Notes: generated by a model not told the origin, from the letters alone. A stretch of DNA of 39,890 nucleotides from Paractinoplanes ferrugineus (GCF_016862195.1 NZ_BOMM01000033.1:1-39890); one strand, 5' to 3'. Positions 7,232 to 15,885 are shown, counted from the first letter of the stretch. Program-made: numbers and translations.

Positions 7232-8376
7232 GCCTTGTTGGCGAGCGCCACCCGCAGCTGGCGCACGTCGATCGAGCCGGTCGGCACGTCGATCTCGACG
7301 GGGTAGTACATCCGCTGCACGGCGGCCAGGATCGCCTCGACGATCTGCTCGCGGAACAGCGGGTTGACGAGCCGGTCACGGTCCACCGGCGAGGTCAGGT
7401 AACCGAGGTCCACCCGTACCGTCGGCATCTTGGTCAATCGCAGCAGGTCCCAGGTCTTGGCGTGCACGCGGCAGTCCCGCATGCCGGTCCGCACCACGAT
7501 CTCGCGCTGCACCAGGTTGGCCAGCCGCTCGCCGACCGTGGAGCTCAGGCCGCTGCCGGTGCCGTAGTGGTAGGTCGCGACGCCGTGGGCGTCCTCGTTG
7601 TCGTGGCCGTCGAGGTGCAACGAGATCAGCAGGTCGGCGCCGAGGCCGTTGGCGAGTTCGGCCCGCTCGGCCCCGGTCAGCCTCGAGGTCGGCTGCGGGC
7701 CGCGGGTGAGGTGCACCCGCATGCCGGCCGCAGCGAGCCGGCCCTCGAGCCGGGCGGCCAGGTCGAACACGAGGTCGGCCTCGCTCCACCGGAGCGGGCC
7801 CTCGGGCACCAGGACGCCGAGGTCCTCACCGCCGCCGTGGCCGGGGTCGATGACGATGGTCTTGCCCATCAGGTTGGTGCCGGCCTGGCGGAACGCCTCG
7901 GTCTCGCGCAGCCACTGGGGGCGGCCGCCGACGACCTTGCGGCCGAGCCGGCGGAGCGCCTTCATGGTCTGCGGGCCGCAGGATCCGTCGGGGCTCAGGC
8001 CCACCTCGCGCTGGAACTGAGCGACCGCGCGGGCGGTGCGCGGCCCGTAGATCGAGTCGGCGCGACCCGGGTCGTACCCCATCTCGAGCATGCGTTCCTG
8101 AAGTTCCCGGACGTCCTCGCCGACGAGCGCGTTGGGCACCGAGTGGAACAGGGTGCGGGAGCCGAGCCGCCAGCGGGCCGCGTCGAGCGCACCCCACGTC
8201 TCCGGGCCGACGAGGCCGTCGACGCCGATGCCACGACTCTGCTGGAACGCGCGCACCGCCTTGTCCATCTCCTCGTCGAAGACGTCCGATGCGGTGTCCA
8301 GGAAGTCGAGGCCGACCAGGATGGATCGGATCTCGACAACGGCGGCGCCGTTGTCTCCACGTCGGATGGAACGCAC
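7228..8376 (-). CDS. cwlM: N-acetylmuramoyl-L-alanine amidase domain protein, CwlM-like
   Basis: 382 residues. Two peptidoglycan-binding (PG_binding_1) repeats fill roughly residues 1-140 (for example GVDGLVGPETWGAL and YGPRTARAVAQFQ). An Amidase_3 domain follows, with IDPGHGGGED, a later ISLHLDGH segment and C-terminal VRVDLGYLTSPVD. No signal peptide is visible. This matches CwlM, which in mycobacteria is cytoplasmic and regulates MurA rather than cutting peptidoglycan. The start chosen is the GTG after AGGGAG; upstream in-frame codons lack a ribosome-binding site. trxA ends at its own terminator upstream, so this gene probably has its own promoter in 8377-8437. Confidence 0.88.
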   Translation of the reverse strand: MRSIRRGDNGAAVVEIRSILVGLDFLDTASDVFDEEMDKAVRAFQQSRGIGVDGLVGPETWGALDAARWRLGSRTLFHSVPNALVGEDVRELQERMLEMGYDPGRADSIYGPRTARAVAQFQREVGLSPDGSCGPQTMKALRRLGRKVVGGRPQWLRETEAFRQAGTNLMGKTIVIDPGHGGGEDLGVLVPEGPLRWSEADLVFDLAARLEGRLAAAGMRVHLTRGPQPTSRLTGAERAELANGLGADLLISLHLDGHDNEDAHGVATYHYGTGSGLSSTVGERLANLVQREIVVRTGMRDCRVHAKTWDLLRLTKMPTVRVDLGYLTSPVDRDRLVNPLFREQIVEAILAAVQRMYYPVEIDVPTGSIDVRQLRVALANKA

Positions 8377-8437
8377 GCACGACTCCCTAGAGACGGTGGA
8401 TGGACGACTTCGGAGGGTACTCCGGCGGTTGGGCGAC

Positions 8438-8472
8438 AAAAGACGCCCCGCACCCGAGGATGCGAGGCGTCT
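8438..8472 (-). terminator. Intrinsic terminator after trxA
   Basis: AGACGCC at 8441-8447 pairs with GGCGTCT at 8466-8472. The stem continues inward through mostly paired bases around a small loop. On the minus strand the hairpin is followed by TTTTGTC. It lies 16 bp beyond the trxA stop and separates trxBA from the amidase gene. Confidence 0.8.
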
Positions 8473-8487
8473 GCGACAGCTGAGCGG

Positions 8488-8811
8488 TCAGAGTGCCGAC
8501 TCGATGAAGTTGACCAGGGCACTCTTGGGCTTGGCGCCGGTTACCGAGTTGACCGGCTCGCCGCCCTTGAAGATGGTGAGCGTGGGGACGGACATCACCC
8601 GGTAGGCGCGGGTGGTCTCCGGGTTCTCGTCGATGTTGACGCTGACGATCTGGACCTTGTCGCCCATCTCGCGCGCGATCTCGTTGAGCAGCGGGTCGAC
8701 CTTCTTGCAGGGCATGCACCAATCAGCCCAGAAGTCGACAAGGACCGGCTTGTCGGACTGCAGCACATCGCTCACAAAACTGGCGTCGGTGACTGCCTTA
8801 CCTGCTCCCAC
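8488..8811 (-). CDS. trxA: Thioredoxin
   Basis: 107 residues, the normal single-domain thioredoxin length. The active site is WCMPC at residues 31-35, preceded by VDFWAD and followed by the cis-proline segment VPTLTIFKGG, so the fold is complete. The usual WCGPC glycine is methionine here (codon 8713-8715), which would be expected to change redox potential or partner choice. A GGGAGG ribosome-binding site precedes the GTG start. It lies 18 bp after trxB in the same operon, so its reductase is encoded alongside. Confidence 0.96.
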   Translation of the reverse strand: MGAGKAVTDASFVSDVLQSDKPVLVDFWADWCMPCKKVDPLLNEIAREMGDKVQIVSVNIDENPETTRAYRVMSVPTLTIFKGGEPVNSVTGAKPKSALVNFIESAL

Positions 8812-8829
8812 TTTGTTGACCCTCCCGGT

Positions 8830-9789
8830 CTACAGCTCTACGAATGACGCGATGAAACGCTCGGCGTCCAGCGCCGCGGCACAACCCGTGCCGGAGGCCG
8901 TGATGGCCTGACGATAGGTGTGGTCGACGAGGTCGCCGGCGGCGAACACGCCCGGGACGTTGGTGCGGGTCGACGGCGAGTCGACCTTCACGTAGCCCTC
9001 GTCGTCCAGCTCGACCTGACCCTTGAACAGCTCGCTGCGCGGGTCGTGACCGATCGCCACGAACACGCCGGTCACGTCCAGCACCTTGGTCTCGCCGCTC
9101 TTGATGTTCTTCAGCCGGGCGCCGGTGACCTTACCGTCCTCGCCGAGGATCTCCTCGACGACCGAGTCCCACTCGACCTTGATCTTCTCGTTGCTCAGCG
9201 CCCGCAGCTGCATGACCTTGCTGGCCCGGAACGAGTCACGTCGGTGCACGATCGTCACGGTCTCGGCGAACCGGGTGAGGAACGTCGCCTCCTCCATCGC
9301 GGAGTCGCCGCCGCCGACCACGATGATGTGCTGGTTGCGGAAGAAGAAGCCGTCACAGGTCGCACAGGACGAGACACCGTGGCCGAGCAGCTCCTGCTCG
9401 CCGGGAACGCCGATCGGGCGCCACGCCGAACCGGTGGCGAGGATCACGGCGCGGGCGAAGTATTCCTTGTCGCCGACCCAGACCGTCTTGAGGCCCTCGG
9501 TGCCCGCCTCGGTGGGCTTGTCACCCAGCTCGACGCGGGTCACGTCGTCGGTGAGGAACTCGGCGCCGAACTTCTCGGCCTGCGCGCGCATGTTGTCCAT
9601 GAGCTCGGGGCCCATGATGCCGTCGCGGTGTCCGGGGAAGTTCTCCACCTCGGTGGTGGTCATCAGCGCGCCACCGGACTGGACGCCCTCGATCACGAGC
9701 GGCTTGAGATTGGCACGGGCCGCGTACAACGCCGCGGTGTAGCCGGACGGCCCCGAACCGATGATGATCAGATTGCGGACCTCGTCCAC
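8830..9789 (-). CDS. trxB: Thioredoxin reductase (NADPH)
   Basis: 319 residues, typical of low-molecular-weight TrxB. The FAD-binding GSGPSG (11-16), redox-active CATC (142-145), NADPH-binding GGGDSA (159-164) and C-terminal FAAGDL are all present in the standard order. It reduces thioredoxin with NADPH in the cytoplasm. The GTG at 9789 was chosen because AGGAG lies 6 bases upstream; the longer frame to 9903 has no such site. A sigma-R-type promoter lies about 60 bp upstream, and trxA follows. Confidence 0.97.
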   Translation of the reverse strand: MDEVRNLIIIGSGPSGYTAALYAARANLKPLVIEGVQSGGALMTTTEVENFPGHRDGIMGPELMDNMRAQAEKFGAEFLTDDVTRVELGDKPTEAGTEGLKTVWVGDKEYFARAVILATGSAWRPIGVPGEQELLGHGVSSCATCDGFFFRNQHIIVVGGGDSAMEEATFLTRFAETVTIVHRRDSFRASKVMQLRALSNEKIKVEWDSVVEEILGEDGKVTGARLKNIKSGETKVLDVTGVFVAIGHDPRSELFKGQVELDDEGYVKVDSPSTRTNVPGVFAAGDLVDHTYRQAITASGTGCAAALDAERFIASFVEL

Positions 9790-9847
9790 TGCCGACTCCT
9801 GTCGTCTGTCCTCGCCGAGAAGATGGCCCGGCGACACTGCACGCTGG

Positions 9848-9875
9848 AACGCCATGCTAGGCACACGGCATTCCC
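9848..9875 (-). promoter_or_regulatory. Sigma-R/SigH-type promoter for trxBA
   Basis: On the minus strand GGGAAT (9875-9870) is followed after 19 bases by GTT (9850-9848). This is the GGGAAT-N18/19-GTT pattern of the thiol-stress sigma factors SigR (Streptomyces) and SigH (mycobacteria), which control trxB operons there. It sits 59 bp before the trxB GTG. The match is by eye, and the neighbouring SigM could also use it. Confidence 0.6.
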
Positions 9876-9915
9876 CAGGTGCCGGGGCCGTGGCCCACCT
9901 CACCGGGGGTGTCGC

Positions 9916-10809
9916 TCAGCGTACCGGTGACTTGGCGAGAGTGTTGGCGTCGCCGTCGGTGCCGCATGCCGGGCCGGCCGCCCACGCCCACGAGCCACTC
10001 GCGGAACTGAAGCGGACGACGATCGCCGGGGCTCCGTTGAACCGGGCGAAATCCACCGTATCGGCGAAAATGGCTCCGTCGTTGTTCTGGGCGGCGATCG
10101 CGTCGAGGCATTCCTGCAGCGCTGTGGCATCGTGCAGGCGCCCCAGCGAGCTGTCACCGCCGAGCGCAGCGCCACCCTTGTCGGGCGCGGACAGCGGCGC
10201 GCTCCGCGACTCGGCCCCGCCCGACGCCATCGTCAACGGCCGGAGCGGCGCGCTGGACAGTGTGGTCGAGGTGTAGTCGGTGCCCGACGCGACCTGGGCG
10301 GGCGCCGGAATCTTGGCAGCGTTTCGCTCGGCCGAGTCGGCGGCGGCGCCGGCGGCCGCGGTGTCCGATTGCGCGGAGTCGCGACCGGCGAGGTAATCGA
10401 GGCCGAAGCCGACGAAGGCGATCACCCCGGCCGCGACGGCGATCGGGGTGGCCCAGCGCAACCTGCGTGCGGACCCGGGCTTGGTGCCGCGCTCCGGCTT
10501 CGTCAGATCCGCTTGGTGTACGTCCTGAGCAGGGTCACCTGGCACCAGAGTCAGGCGTGGCCCGGGCTCGGCCAGCGCCGCGTCGAGGCGGGCGATCAAG
10601 TCGTCGGGCATCGGCTCCGGCTCGAAGGCTGCCAACTCGGCACCGACCGCCTCCATGCCGCCACTCAGCGACTCGTAGGCGGCCCGCCAGGCGGGGTCGT
10701 CGGCGATCAGGGTGACCACGACGGGCTCGTCCGGAGTGCCGGTCAGAGCGCCGCCGATGTAGTCCGCCAGCAGGTCGATGTCGACCCCGCGGAACTCGGC
10801 CCCGGTCAC
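9916..10809 (-). CDS. Probable anti-sigma-M factor, membrane-anchored
   Basis: 297 residues. The N-terminal part (1-118) is acidic and cytosolic and contains DIDLLADYIGGAL, typical of anti-sigma N termini. One membrane helix spans about 119-140. The C-terminal 150 residues would be outside and begin with an Ala/Ser-rich linker. The zinc anti-sigma HxxxCxxC motif is absent. It overlaps the sigM stop as GTGA, so the two are translationally coupled, and the position matches RsmA (Rv3912), which restrains SigM in mycobacteria. The function is inferred from position and topology rather than from a conserved domain. Confidence 0.8.
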   Translation of the reverse strand: MTGAEFRGVDIDLLADYIGGALTGTPDEPVVVTLIADDPAWRAAYESLSGGMEAVGAELAAFEPEPMPDDLIARLDAALAEPGPRLTLVPGDPAQDVHQADLTKPERGTKPGSARRLRWATPIAVAAGVIAFVGFGLDYLAGRDSAQSDTAAAGAAADSAERNAAKIPAPAQVASGTDYTSTTLSSAPLRPLTMASGGAESRSAPLSAPDKGGAALGGDSSLGRLHDATALQECLDAIAAQNNDGAIFADTVDFARFNGAPAIVVRFSSASGSWAWAAGPACGTDGDANTLAKSPVR

Positions 10810-11459
10810 CTCTGCTCCCTCCGCTCGTTCGCCGCTGGTCCGGATGGGACGGTCTGGGCGCCTTCGCGGTTCCCGTGACCTCCATCTCCCCCGGTCCGCA
10901 GGTGCCCGAGGGCCAGCGCCATCCGGGCCCGGCCACGCGCGCACCGGCTCTTGATCGTGCCCTCGGCGACCCCGAGGATCTCGGCGGCCTCGGCCACCGG
11001 GTAGCCCTGGATGTCGACGAGCACGATCGCGGCCCGCTGCTCGGCCGGGAGGTCGGCGAGGGCCTGCCGGACGACCAGCCGGGTGTCGTGATCTTCGACG
11101 GGGGCGGCGGGCTCGGGGGCCGACGGACGGTCTTCGTCGGTGCGATTGCCGTCGGGCAGCGGGACCGTGGGGTGGGCCTGCCGCCGGCGGATCCGGTCGA
11201 GGCACGCGTTTACCACGATGCGGTGCAACCAGGTGGTGACGGCCGAGTCGCCGCGGAACTTGGCGGCGTTGCGATGCGCGTTGAGCAGGGCGTCCTGCAC
11301 CGCGTCGGCGGCTTCCTCACGGTCGCCGACGGTGCGCAGAGCCACCGCCCAGAGGCGGTCGCGATGACGGCGGACGATCTCCCCGAACGCTCCCGCGTCA
11401 CCGTCGAGGTGGGCACGCAGGAGGTCGGCGTCGCTCAGCGCACCGTCTCCGGAAGTCAC
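10806..11459 (-). CDS. sigM: ECF RNA polymerase sigma factor SigM
   Basis: 217 residues. Sigma region 2 (FGEIVRRHRDRLWAVALRTVG, then DAVQDALLNAHRNA) and region 4.2 (LPAEQRAAIVLVDIQGYPV, then EILGVAEGTIKSR) are both clear and are joined by an acidic, proline-containing linker. Sequence and position next to trxBA and murJ identify SigM. No ribosome-binding site precedes the GTG. Instead TAGATT (a TANNNT -10) ends 6 bases upstream, implying a leaderless mRNA whose promoter lies in the 23-bp gap after the pseudokinase gene. The C-terminal tail is Gly/Arg-rich. Confidence 0.94.
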   Translation of the reverse strand: MTSGDGALSDADLLRAHLDGDAGAFGEIVRRHRDRLWAVALRTVGDREEAADAVQDALLNAHRNAAKFRGDSAVTTWLHRIVVNACLDRIRRRQAHPTVPLPDGNRTDEDRPSAPEPAAPVEDHDTRLVVRQALADLPAEQRAAIVLVDIQGYPVAEAAEILGVAEGTIKSRCARGRARMALALGHLRTGGDGGHGNREGAQTVPSGPAANERREQR

Positions 11460-11465
11460 CAGAGC

Positions 11466-11471
11466 AATCTA
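11466..11471 (-). promoter_or_regulatory. Candidate -10 for leaderless sigM
   Basis: TAGATT read leftward lies 6 bases upstream of the sigM GTG, the spacing expected for transcription starting on the initiation codon. Confidence 0.45.
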
Positions 11472-11482
11472 ACGGTGCCGGC

Positions 11483-13015
11483 CTAATAGCCCCACACCTG
11501 GACCTCGTTGACGCTTACCTGGAATCGGTCGCCGTTGTCGGCCGGCGGCAGCTCGGTGATCCACACCAGTACGTACTGGTATTGGGTGTTGGCGTCGAAG
11601 ACGTTGAAGATGCGGTTGGTGCCGTCGCCCTTGGACTCGGCGTCGGCCTCGCCCAGCTTCTTGAAGTCCTTGGCCACCTTGTCGTCACCCTGGCTGGAGT
11701 TGCCCGGGTCGGAGGTGCCGCTGCGGATCTCCATGCCGGCGCCGGGCGACGAGGTCTCGACCCGGATGTCGGACAGGGTGCGCGGCTTGCCGAGGTTGAT
11801 CAGGATGCCCATGCCCGGCTTGAGATTGCCGAACTTCGCCGTGTTGAAGCGGTGGGTCTCCCAGGCGGTGTCGGGGTTGCCGTCCACCACGTTCTTCGCC
11901 TCGGCGGAGTCGCTGCGGTCGCCCGGTGGCGGGTCGACGATGCGCACCATGTCGGCGGTGAGCTTGATCTGCTCCGGCTTGGGGGCCGGGGCTTCCGAGC
12001 CGCCACCGGTCGTGTCGCCGCCGGCGTTGGCCTGGGTGGTCGAGTTCGTCGTCGGCTTGCCCGAACTGGTGATCGCACGGATGCCGAAGACCAGGCCGAT
12101 AAGCGCGATGACGGCCAGCGCGGCAACCCCGATGATGATCTTCGAGTTGTTGCGAGCGGGCTCGGTGGTGGTGCCGCCCTGGGCGAACCGCAGCGGGCCG
12201 ACGTCTTCGTATTCCTCGTCGGCGGAGTCGAGCCGCGCCATCTCGGCGGCGAGCGCGTCGGCCTCGGGCGCCTGGACCCGCTTGTCGAGCAGGTCCATCG
12301 TCAGGTCGTCGAGGTAGGCGGGGACACCCGCTCGGATCTGCCGGGGCGCGGCCAGGTTGCCGGAGGCGTCCCGGTTGGCGTCGGACAGCGAGGACCGACC
12401 CACCTCGGCGTGCGGCCAGTGGGCGGTCAGCGCGAAGTAGAGAAGGCCACCGACGCGCCGGAGGTCGGCCTCGGCGCTGTCGGCCGAGTCGGCGCGCGCG
12501 TCGGCCAGCACGACCCGGCCGTCGTCGGCGATCAGGGTGGTGCCGGGGTGCACGTTGCCGTGGACCATGCCGGTGGCGTGCACGGCGGCCAGCGCGTCGG
12601 CGATCGAGTGGGCGATCCCGGTGGCCCGGCCGGGGTCGAGCGGACCCTCCTGGGCCACCAGCTCACGCAGCGACTCGCCGTCGACCCATTCGCGCACGAC
12701 GTAGGACCGGGAGCCTTCGTCGATGGCGTCGTAGACGCCGACCAGGTTGGGGTGGATCACGCGGCTCGCGTCGACCGCGGCCTGGAGCATCTCGGTGGCC
12801 GAGTCGCCCCCGGGGTAGCGCAGGACCACCGCGACGGGACGGCGCAGGATCACGTCGACACCGCGCCACACCTGGCGGCCGGCGCTGTCGTCGTTGACGT
12901 GTTCCTCGAGCTGATAGCGCTCGGCCAGGATCTCGCCCGCGGTGGGTGCACCGAAGGTCATGACCGGCCCGTCCGCATCGGCCGCGGTCTCGTGGCCTTC
13001 GCCGACCTGGGTCAC
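11483..13015 (-). CDS. Membrane pseudokinase with extracellular discoidin-like domain (MurJ partner)
   Basis: 510 residues. Residues about 30-265 are a Ser/Thr-kinase-like domain with catalytic residues missing: the VAIK lysine position is VAVV (61-64), HRD is HGN (152-154, Asn codon 12554-12556), and DFG reads DAR. It is therefore expected to be a pseudokinase. A membrane helix spans about 292-314, followed by a Thr/Gly/Pro linker and an outer domain resembling a discoidin/galactose-binding fold (NVVDGNPDTAWET, then VSVNEVQVWGY). In Mycobacterium tuberculosis this arrangement is the C-terminal half of MviN and is phosphorylated by PknB to recruit FhaA; here it is a separate gene downstream of murJ. 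The GTG at 13015 follows GGGAGGA. Confidence 0.87.
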   Translation of the reverse strand: MTQVGEGHETAADADGPVMTFGAPTAGEILAERYQLEEHVNDDSAGRQVWRGVDVILRRPVAVVLRYPGGDSATEMLQAAVDASRVIHPNLVGVYDAIDEGSRSYVVREWVDGESLRELVAQEGPLDPGRATGIAHSIADALAAVHATGMVHGNVHPGTTLIADDGRVVLADARADSADSAEADLRRVGGLLYFALTAHWPHAEVGRSSLSDANRDASGNLAAPRQIRAGVPAYLDDLTMDLLDKRVQAPEADALAAEMARLDSADEEYEDVGPLRFAQGGTTTEPARNNSKIIIGVAALAVIALIGLVFGIRAITSSGKPTTNSTTQANAGGDTTGGGSEAPAPKPEQIKLTADMVRIVDPPPGDRSDSAEAKNVVDGNPDTAWETHRFNTAKFGNLKPGMGILINLGKPRTLSDIRVETSSPGAGMEIRSGTSDPGNSSQGDDKVAKDFKKLGEADAESKGDGTNRIFNVFDANTQYQYVLVWITELPPADNGDRFQVSVNEVQVWGY

Positions 13016-13205
13016 CAGTCCTCCCTCGGTGCTCCACGCGCGATCGCCCGCGCTGTGTGCAGATGACGTTGTGCGAGGAGCACATGTCGACACTGACCAT
13101 ACCCGCCCCGGGCCACCCCGCGGCAGGTCGTCCCCCCGGCGCGGCACCTCGAACTGCCCGAACGTACGGGTGTCCGTAATGTCGGCAAAGGGGAATTTTC
13201 CCAGG

Positions 13206-14951
13206 TCAGCGGCCCAGCCTGCGGCGAACCATGCTCACCACGTCACTGACTTCACGAACTCGGAGCGTCGTGGCGGCGATCAGGTAGACCACCAAGATCA
13301 CCGCGCCCCCGGCCAGGAGCTGCAAGATCGCCTCGCCGCGACCGTCGGGCGCGCCCGCGCCGGGCATCAGGCGCACGACGAGCAGCCCGAGCACCGCCGC
13401 GATCGCGGCCGCCGCCACGACCTTGAGAAGCGACCCCGCGACCGAGCCGAGGTTGAGCCGGCCGATCTGGCGGCGCAGCACGACCAGCGAGATCGCCGCC
13501 GAGACCACGTACGAGATCGCGTTGCCGGCGGTCATGCCCGCGGCCGAGAGTGATTTGTCCAAGATCGCGGCCAGCGCGAAGTAGGCGGCGATGCGCACCG
13601 CGACCACCGGCAGGTTGATCAGCGCGGCGGTCTTGTTGCCCTGCAGTGAATAGAACGCGTAGGTGCAGAGATAGCTGATCGACAGGGGCAGCACCGCGAA
13701 CGCCGCCACCACCAGCACGTCACCAGTGGCCAGCGCGTCGTGGTTGGTGTATTTGCCGCCCTGGAAGAGCATCACCGCGATCGGGGCGGCGAGCACGCCG
13801 TACATCACCGCGATCGGGGCCAGCGCCGCCGACACGAGCCGGATGCCGCGGCTCAGGTCGGCGCTCACCTCGGAGAACCGGCCCTCGGCGGCGGCCGCGC
13901 TCATCTTCGGCAGCAGCGCCGTCATCACCGACACCCCGACGATGCCGTGCGCCATCATCGTCAGCAGGAAGACGTTGTTGAAGGCCAGCGTGCTCGCGCT
14001 GCCGTCGCCGGCCACCGAGTTGAGGATGCGCACGACCATGAAGACCGCGAGCTGGTTGGCCCCGACGTAACAGAGCATCCAGCCGCCCAGCCGGCCGATC
14101 TCGCCCAGCCCGAGCGACCGCGGGTCCCAGCGCCACTTCCAGCTGAAACCGACCTTGCGCAGGGCGGGCATCAGGGTCAGCGCCTGCACCACCATGCCGC
14201 CGAGGGTGCCGAGGCCCATCAGCAGGACCGCGCCGCCGCCGATGCTCTGCACGGTCAAGTCGTCGCCGGCGAAGAACAGGATGAACACGCCGCAGGTCGC
14301 GATCACCACGATGTTGTTGGCGATCGGGGCCCACATCGGCGCGGCGAAGTGCCCGCGCACGTTCAGCACGGCGCCCATCAGGGCGGACAGACCGGTGAAG
14401 AAGATGATCGGGAGGATCAGGTAGGCGAAGTGGGTGACCAGATCGTTGTAGGCGGCGGGGTTGTCGCTGCTCGACTGGATCCAGGTGATCACCGGCGCCA
14501 GGACCACGACCAGCGCGGTCGCCACGCCGAGCGAGACCGCGGCGAAGGTCAGCAGCTTCTGGGTGAACTCCTGCCCACCGTCCGGGTCGGCCTTGCGCCG
14601 GCGCACCAGCAACGGCACCAGGACGCTGGACAGGATGCCGCCCAGCAGCAGCTCGTAGATCTGCCCGGGAAGGAACTGCGCGCTGGTGTACGCGTTACCG
14701 ACGCCCGACCCGAGCGCCATGCCGATCAGCGCGTTGCGGACGAAGCCGATGATCCGGCTGACCAGGCTGCCGATCGCCATGACCGCGCTGTTGCCGGCCG
14801 TACTGCCCTCGTTGCTGGGCTGCGCCTCCGGCGACGCGGCCTGCTCGTAACCGGCGACCGCGGTATCCACCGAGATCAGGGTGACACCGTCCTCGGCCGG
14901 CGGGACGCCGTCCGGTGCAGCGCTCGCACTGCGGTAAAGGCCGCCGCTCAC
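13206..14951 (-). CDS. murJ: Lipid II flippase MurJ (MviN)
   Basis: 581 residues. After a cytosolic tail of about 50 residues come roughly 14 membrane helices with MviN/MurJ signatures near the first helices (SRIIGFVRNALIGMALG, then QFLPGQIYELLLGGILSS). It moves lipid-linked peptidoglycan precursor across the membrane. Unlike mycobacterial MviN it ends after the transmembrane part; the pseudokinase domain is encoded separately downstream after a 190-bp gap. A GGGAGG ribosome-binding site lies 5 bases before the GTG start. Confidence 0.95.
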   Translation of the reverse strand: MSGGLYRSASAAPDGVPPAEDGVTLISVDTAVAGYEQAASPEAQPSNEGSTAGNSAVMAIGSLVSRIIGFVRNALIGMALGSGVGNAYTSAQFLPGQIYELLLGGILSSVLVPLLVRRRKADPDGGQEFTQKLLTFAAVSLGVATALVVVLAPVITWIQSSSDNPAAYNDLVTHFAYLILPIIFFTGLSALMGAVLNVRGHFAAPMWAPIANNIVVIATCGVFILFFAGDDLTVQSIGGGAVLLMGLGTLGGMVVQALTLMPALRKVGFSWKWRWDPRSLGLGEIGRLGGWMLCYVGANQLAVFMVVRILNSVAGDGSASTLAFNNVFLLTMMAHGIVGVSVMTALLPKMSAAAAEGRFSEVSADLSRGIRLVSAALAPIAVMYGVLAAPIAVMLFQGGKYTNHDALATGDVLVVAAFAVLPLSISYLCTYAFYSLQGNKTAALINLPVVAVRIAAYFALAAILDKSLSAAGMTAGNAISYVVSAAISLVVLRRQIGRLNLGSVAGSLLKVVAAAAIAAVLGLLVVRLMPGAGAPDGRGEAILQLLAGGAVILVVYLIAATTLRVREVSDVVSMVRRRLGR

Positions 14952-15000
14952 CCGAGCCTCCCGAGGAATTCCAACATTGCAGTCACCATAAGGGGGCCGG

Positions 15001-15885
15001 TCACACCCGGCGGCGCAGGAGGGTGCCCGGCTCGGCGCCGGCCAGCGTCTCCACCATCCAGTAGGCCTCGACCGGGACCAGCGGCTCGCTCAACGCGTCG
15101 AGCACGGTCGGATGATCGCAGCCGGCCTCGGTCAGCGCACCCAGCAGGGCGGGAATGGGTGCGAGGTCACCGGAGTCCAGGATGCGCCGAGCCAGCGGGC
15201 GGGTCTCGGCATACCAGGAACTGCGCGGCACGCTGTGCAGGAGAGCCGCCGACTTACGTACGACATCGTCCAGTTCCTCCCGGGGGAAGCGCGACCCCGC
15301 GCGTACCTCAGGAAATCGGTCGGCTGGCCGGATGAGCTCGGCGATCGCGGCCTCGTCGAGCACCTGCGGCGAAGCCGCGGGGGCAGTCGGCCACCAGTCG
15401 TCATCGGCGAACAGCGGCAGCGGAGCCTGCTCCGGCCCGGACGGCTCGGCGGGCGGCACGTCGCGGCGCAGCGACCGGTAGGCGGCGGTGCGGATCACGG
15501 CGATCTCCGACTCGTCGTCGTCCGGCGTGAGCGGGGCGAACGGCGACAGCAGGGCCACCACCAGGCCCGGATGCGGCAGCATCGGATCTTCCAGGGCGAT
15601 CACCCGGGCGCACAGATCGAGCTCCCACCAGCGCAGCGCCGCCGGGTAAGGCCCCTGAGCGGGGGCCCGGCCGAGCTGGACCGGCTCGGAGAAGGCGGGC
15701 GTGCGCAGGCCCAGCGTGCGCTCCCGGGTGGCCAGGTCGATGTCGAGCACGAGCGCATAGCCGCCGGTCACCGGGAAAGAGGTGCGCAACTCACGACCAT
15801 CGAGGTCGGCGGGATCGGCGGCGGACTCGCCCGCCCAGAACCCGGGGTCCTCGGCAAGGCGGCGCAGCGCCTCGGAAACGGGCAC
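15001..15885 (-). CDS. Hypothetical protein, acidic and Pro-rich, unknown family
   Basis: 294 residues with strong actinobacterial codon use. It has no membrane helix or signal peptide. Recognisable patterns are limited: Trp-rich EDPGFWAG near the N terminus, a central AALRWWELDLCARVIALEDP, an acidic linker, and a helical C-terminal third with repeated leucines. It lies between murJ and pcnA, where mycobacteria carry mutT4 and a large exported protein instead. The GTG at 15885 is preferred because the conserved-looking part starts there; GTG at 15921 is an alternative with a GGGG upstream. The gap to the divergent pcnA is only 66 bp and must hold both promoters. Confidence 0.75.
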   Translation of the reverse strand: MPVSEALRRLAEDPGFWAGESAADPADLDGRELRTSFPVTGGYALVLDIDLATRERTLGLRTPAFSEPVQLGRAPAQGPYPAALRWWELDLCARVIALEDPMLPHPGLVVALLSPFAPLTPDDDESEIAVIRTAAYRSLRRDVPPAEPSGPEQAPLPLFADDDWWPTAPAASPQVLDEAAIAELIRPADRFPEVRAGSRFPREELDDVVRKSAALLHSVPRSSWYAETRPLARRILDSGDLAPIPALLGALTEAGCDHPTVLDALSEPLVPVEAYWMVETLAGAEPGTLLRRRV

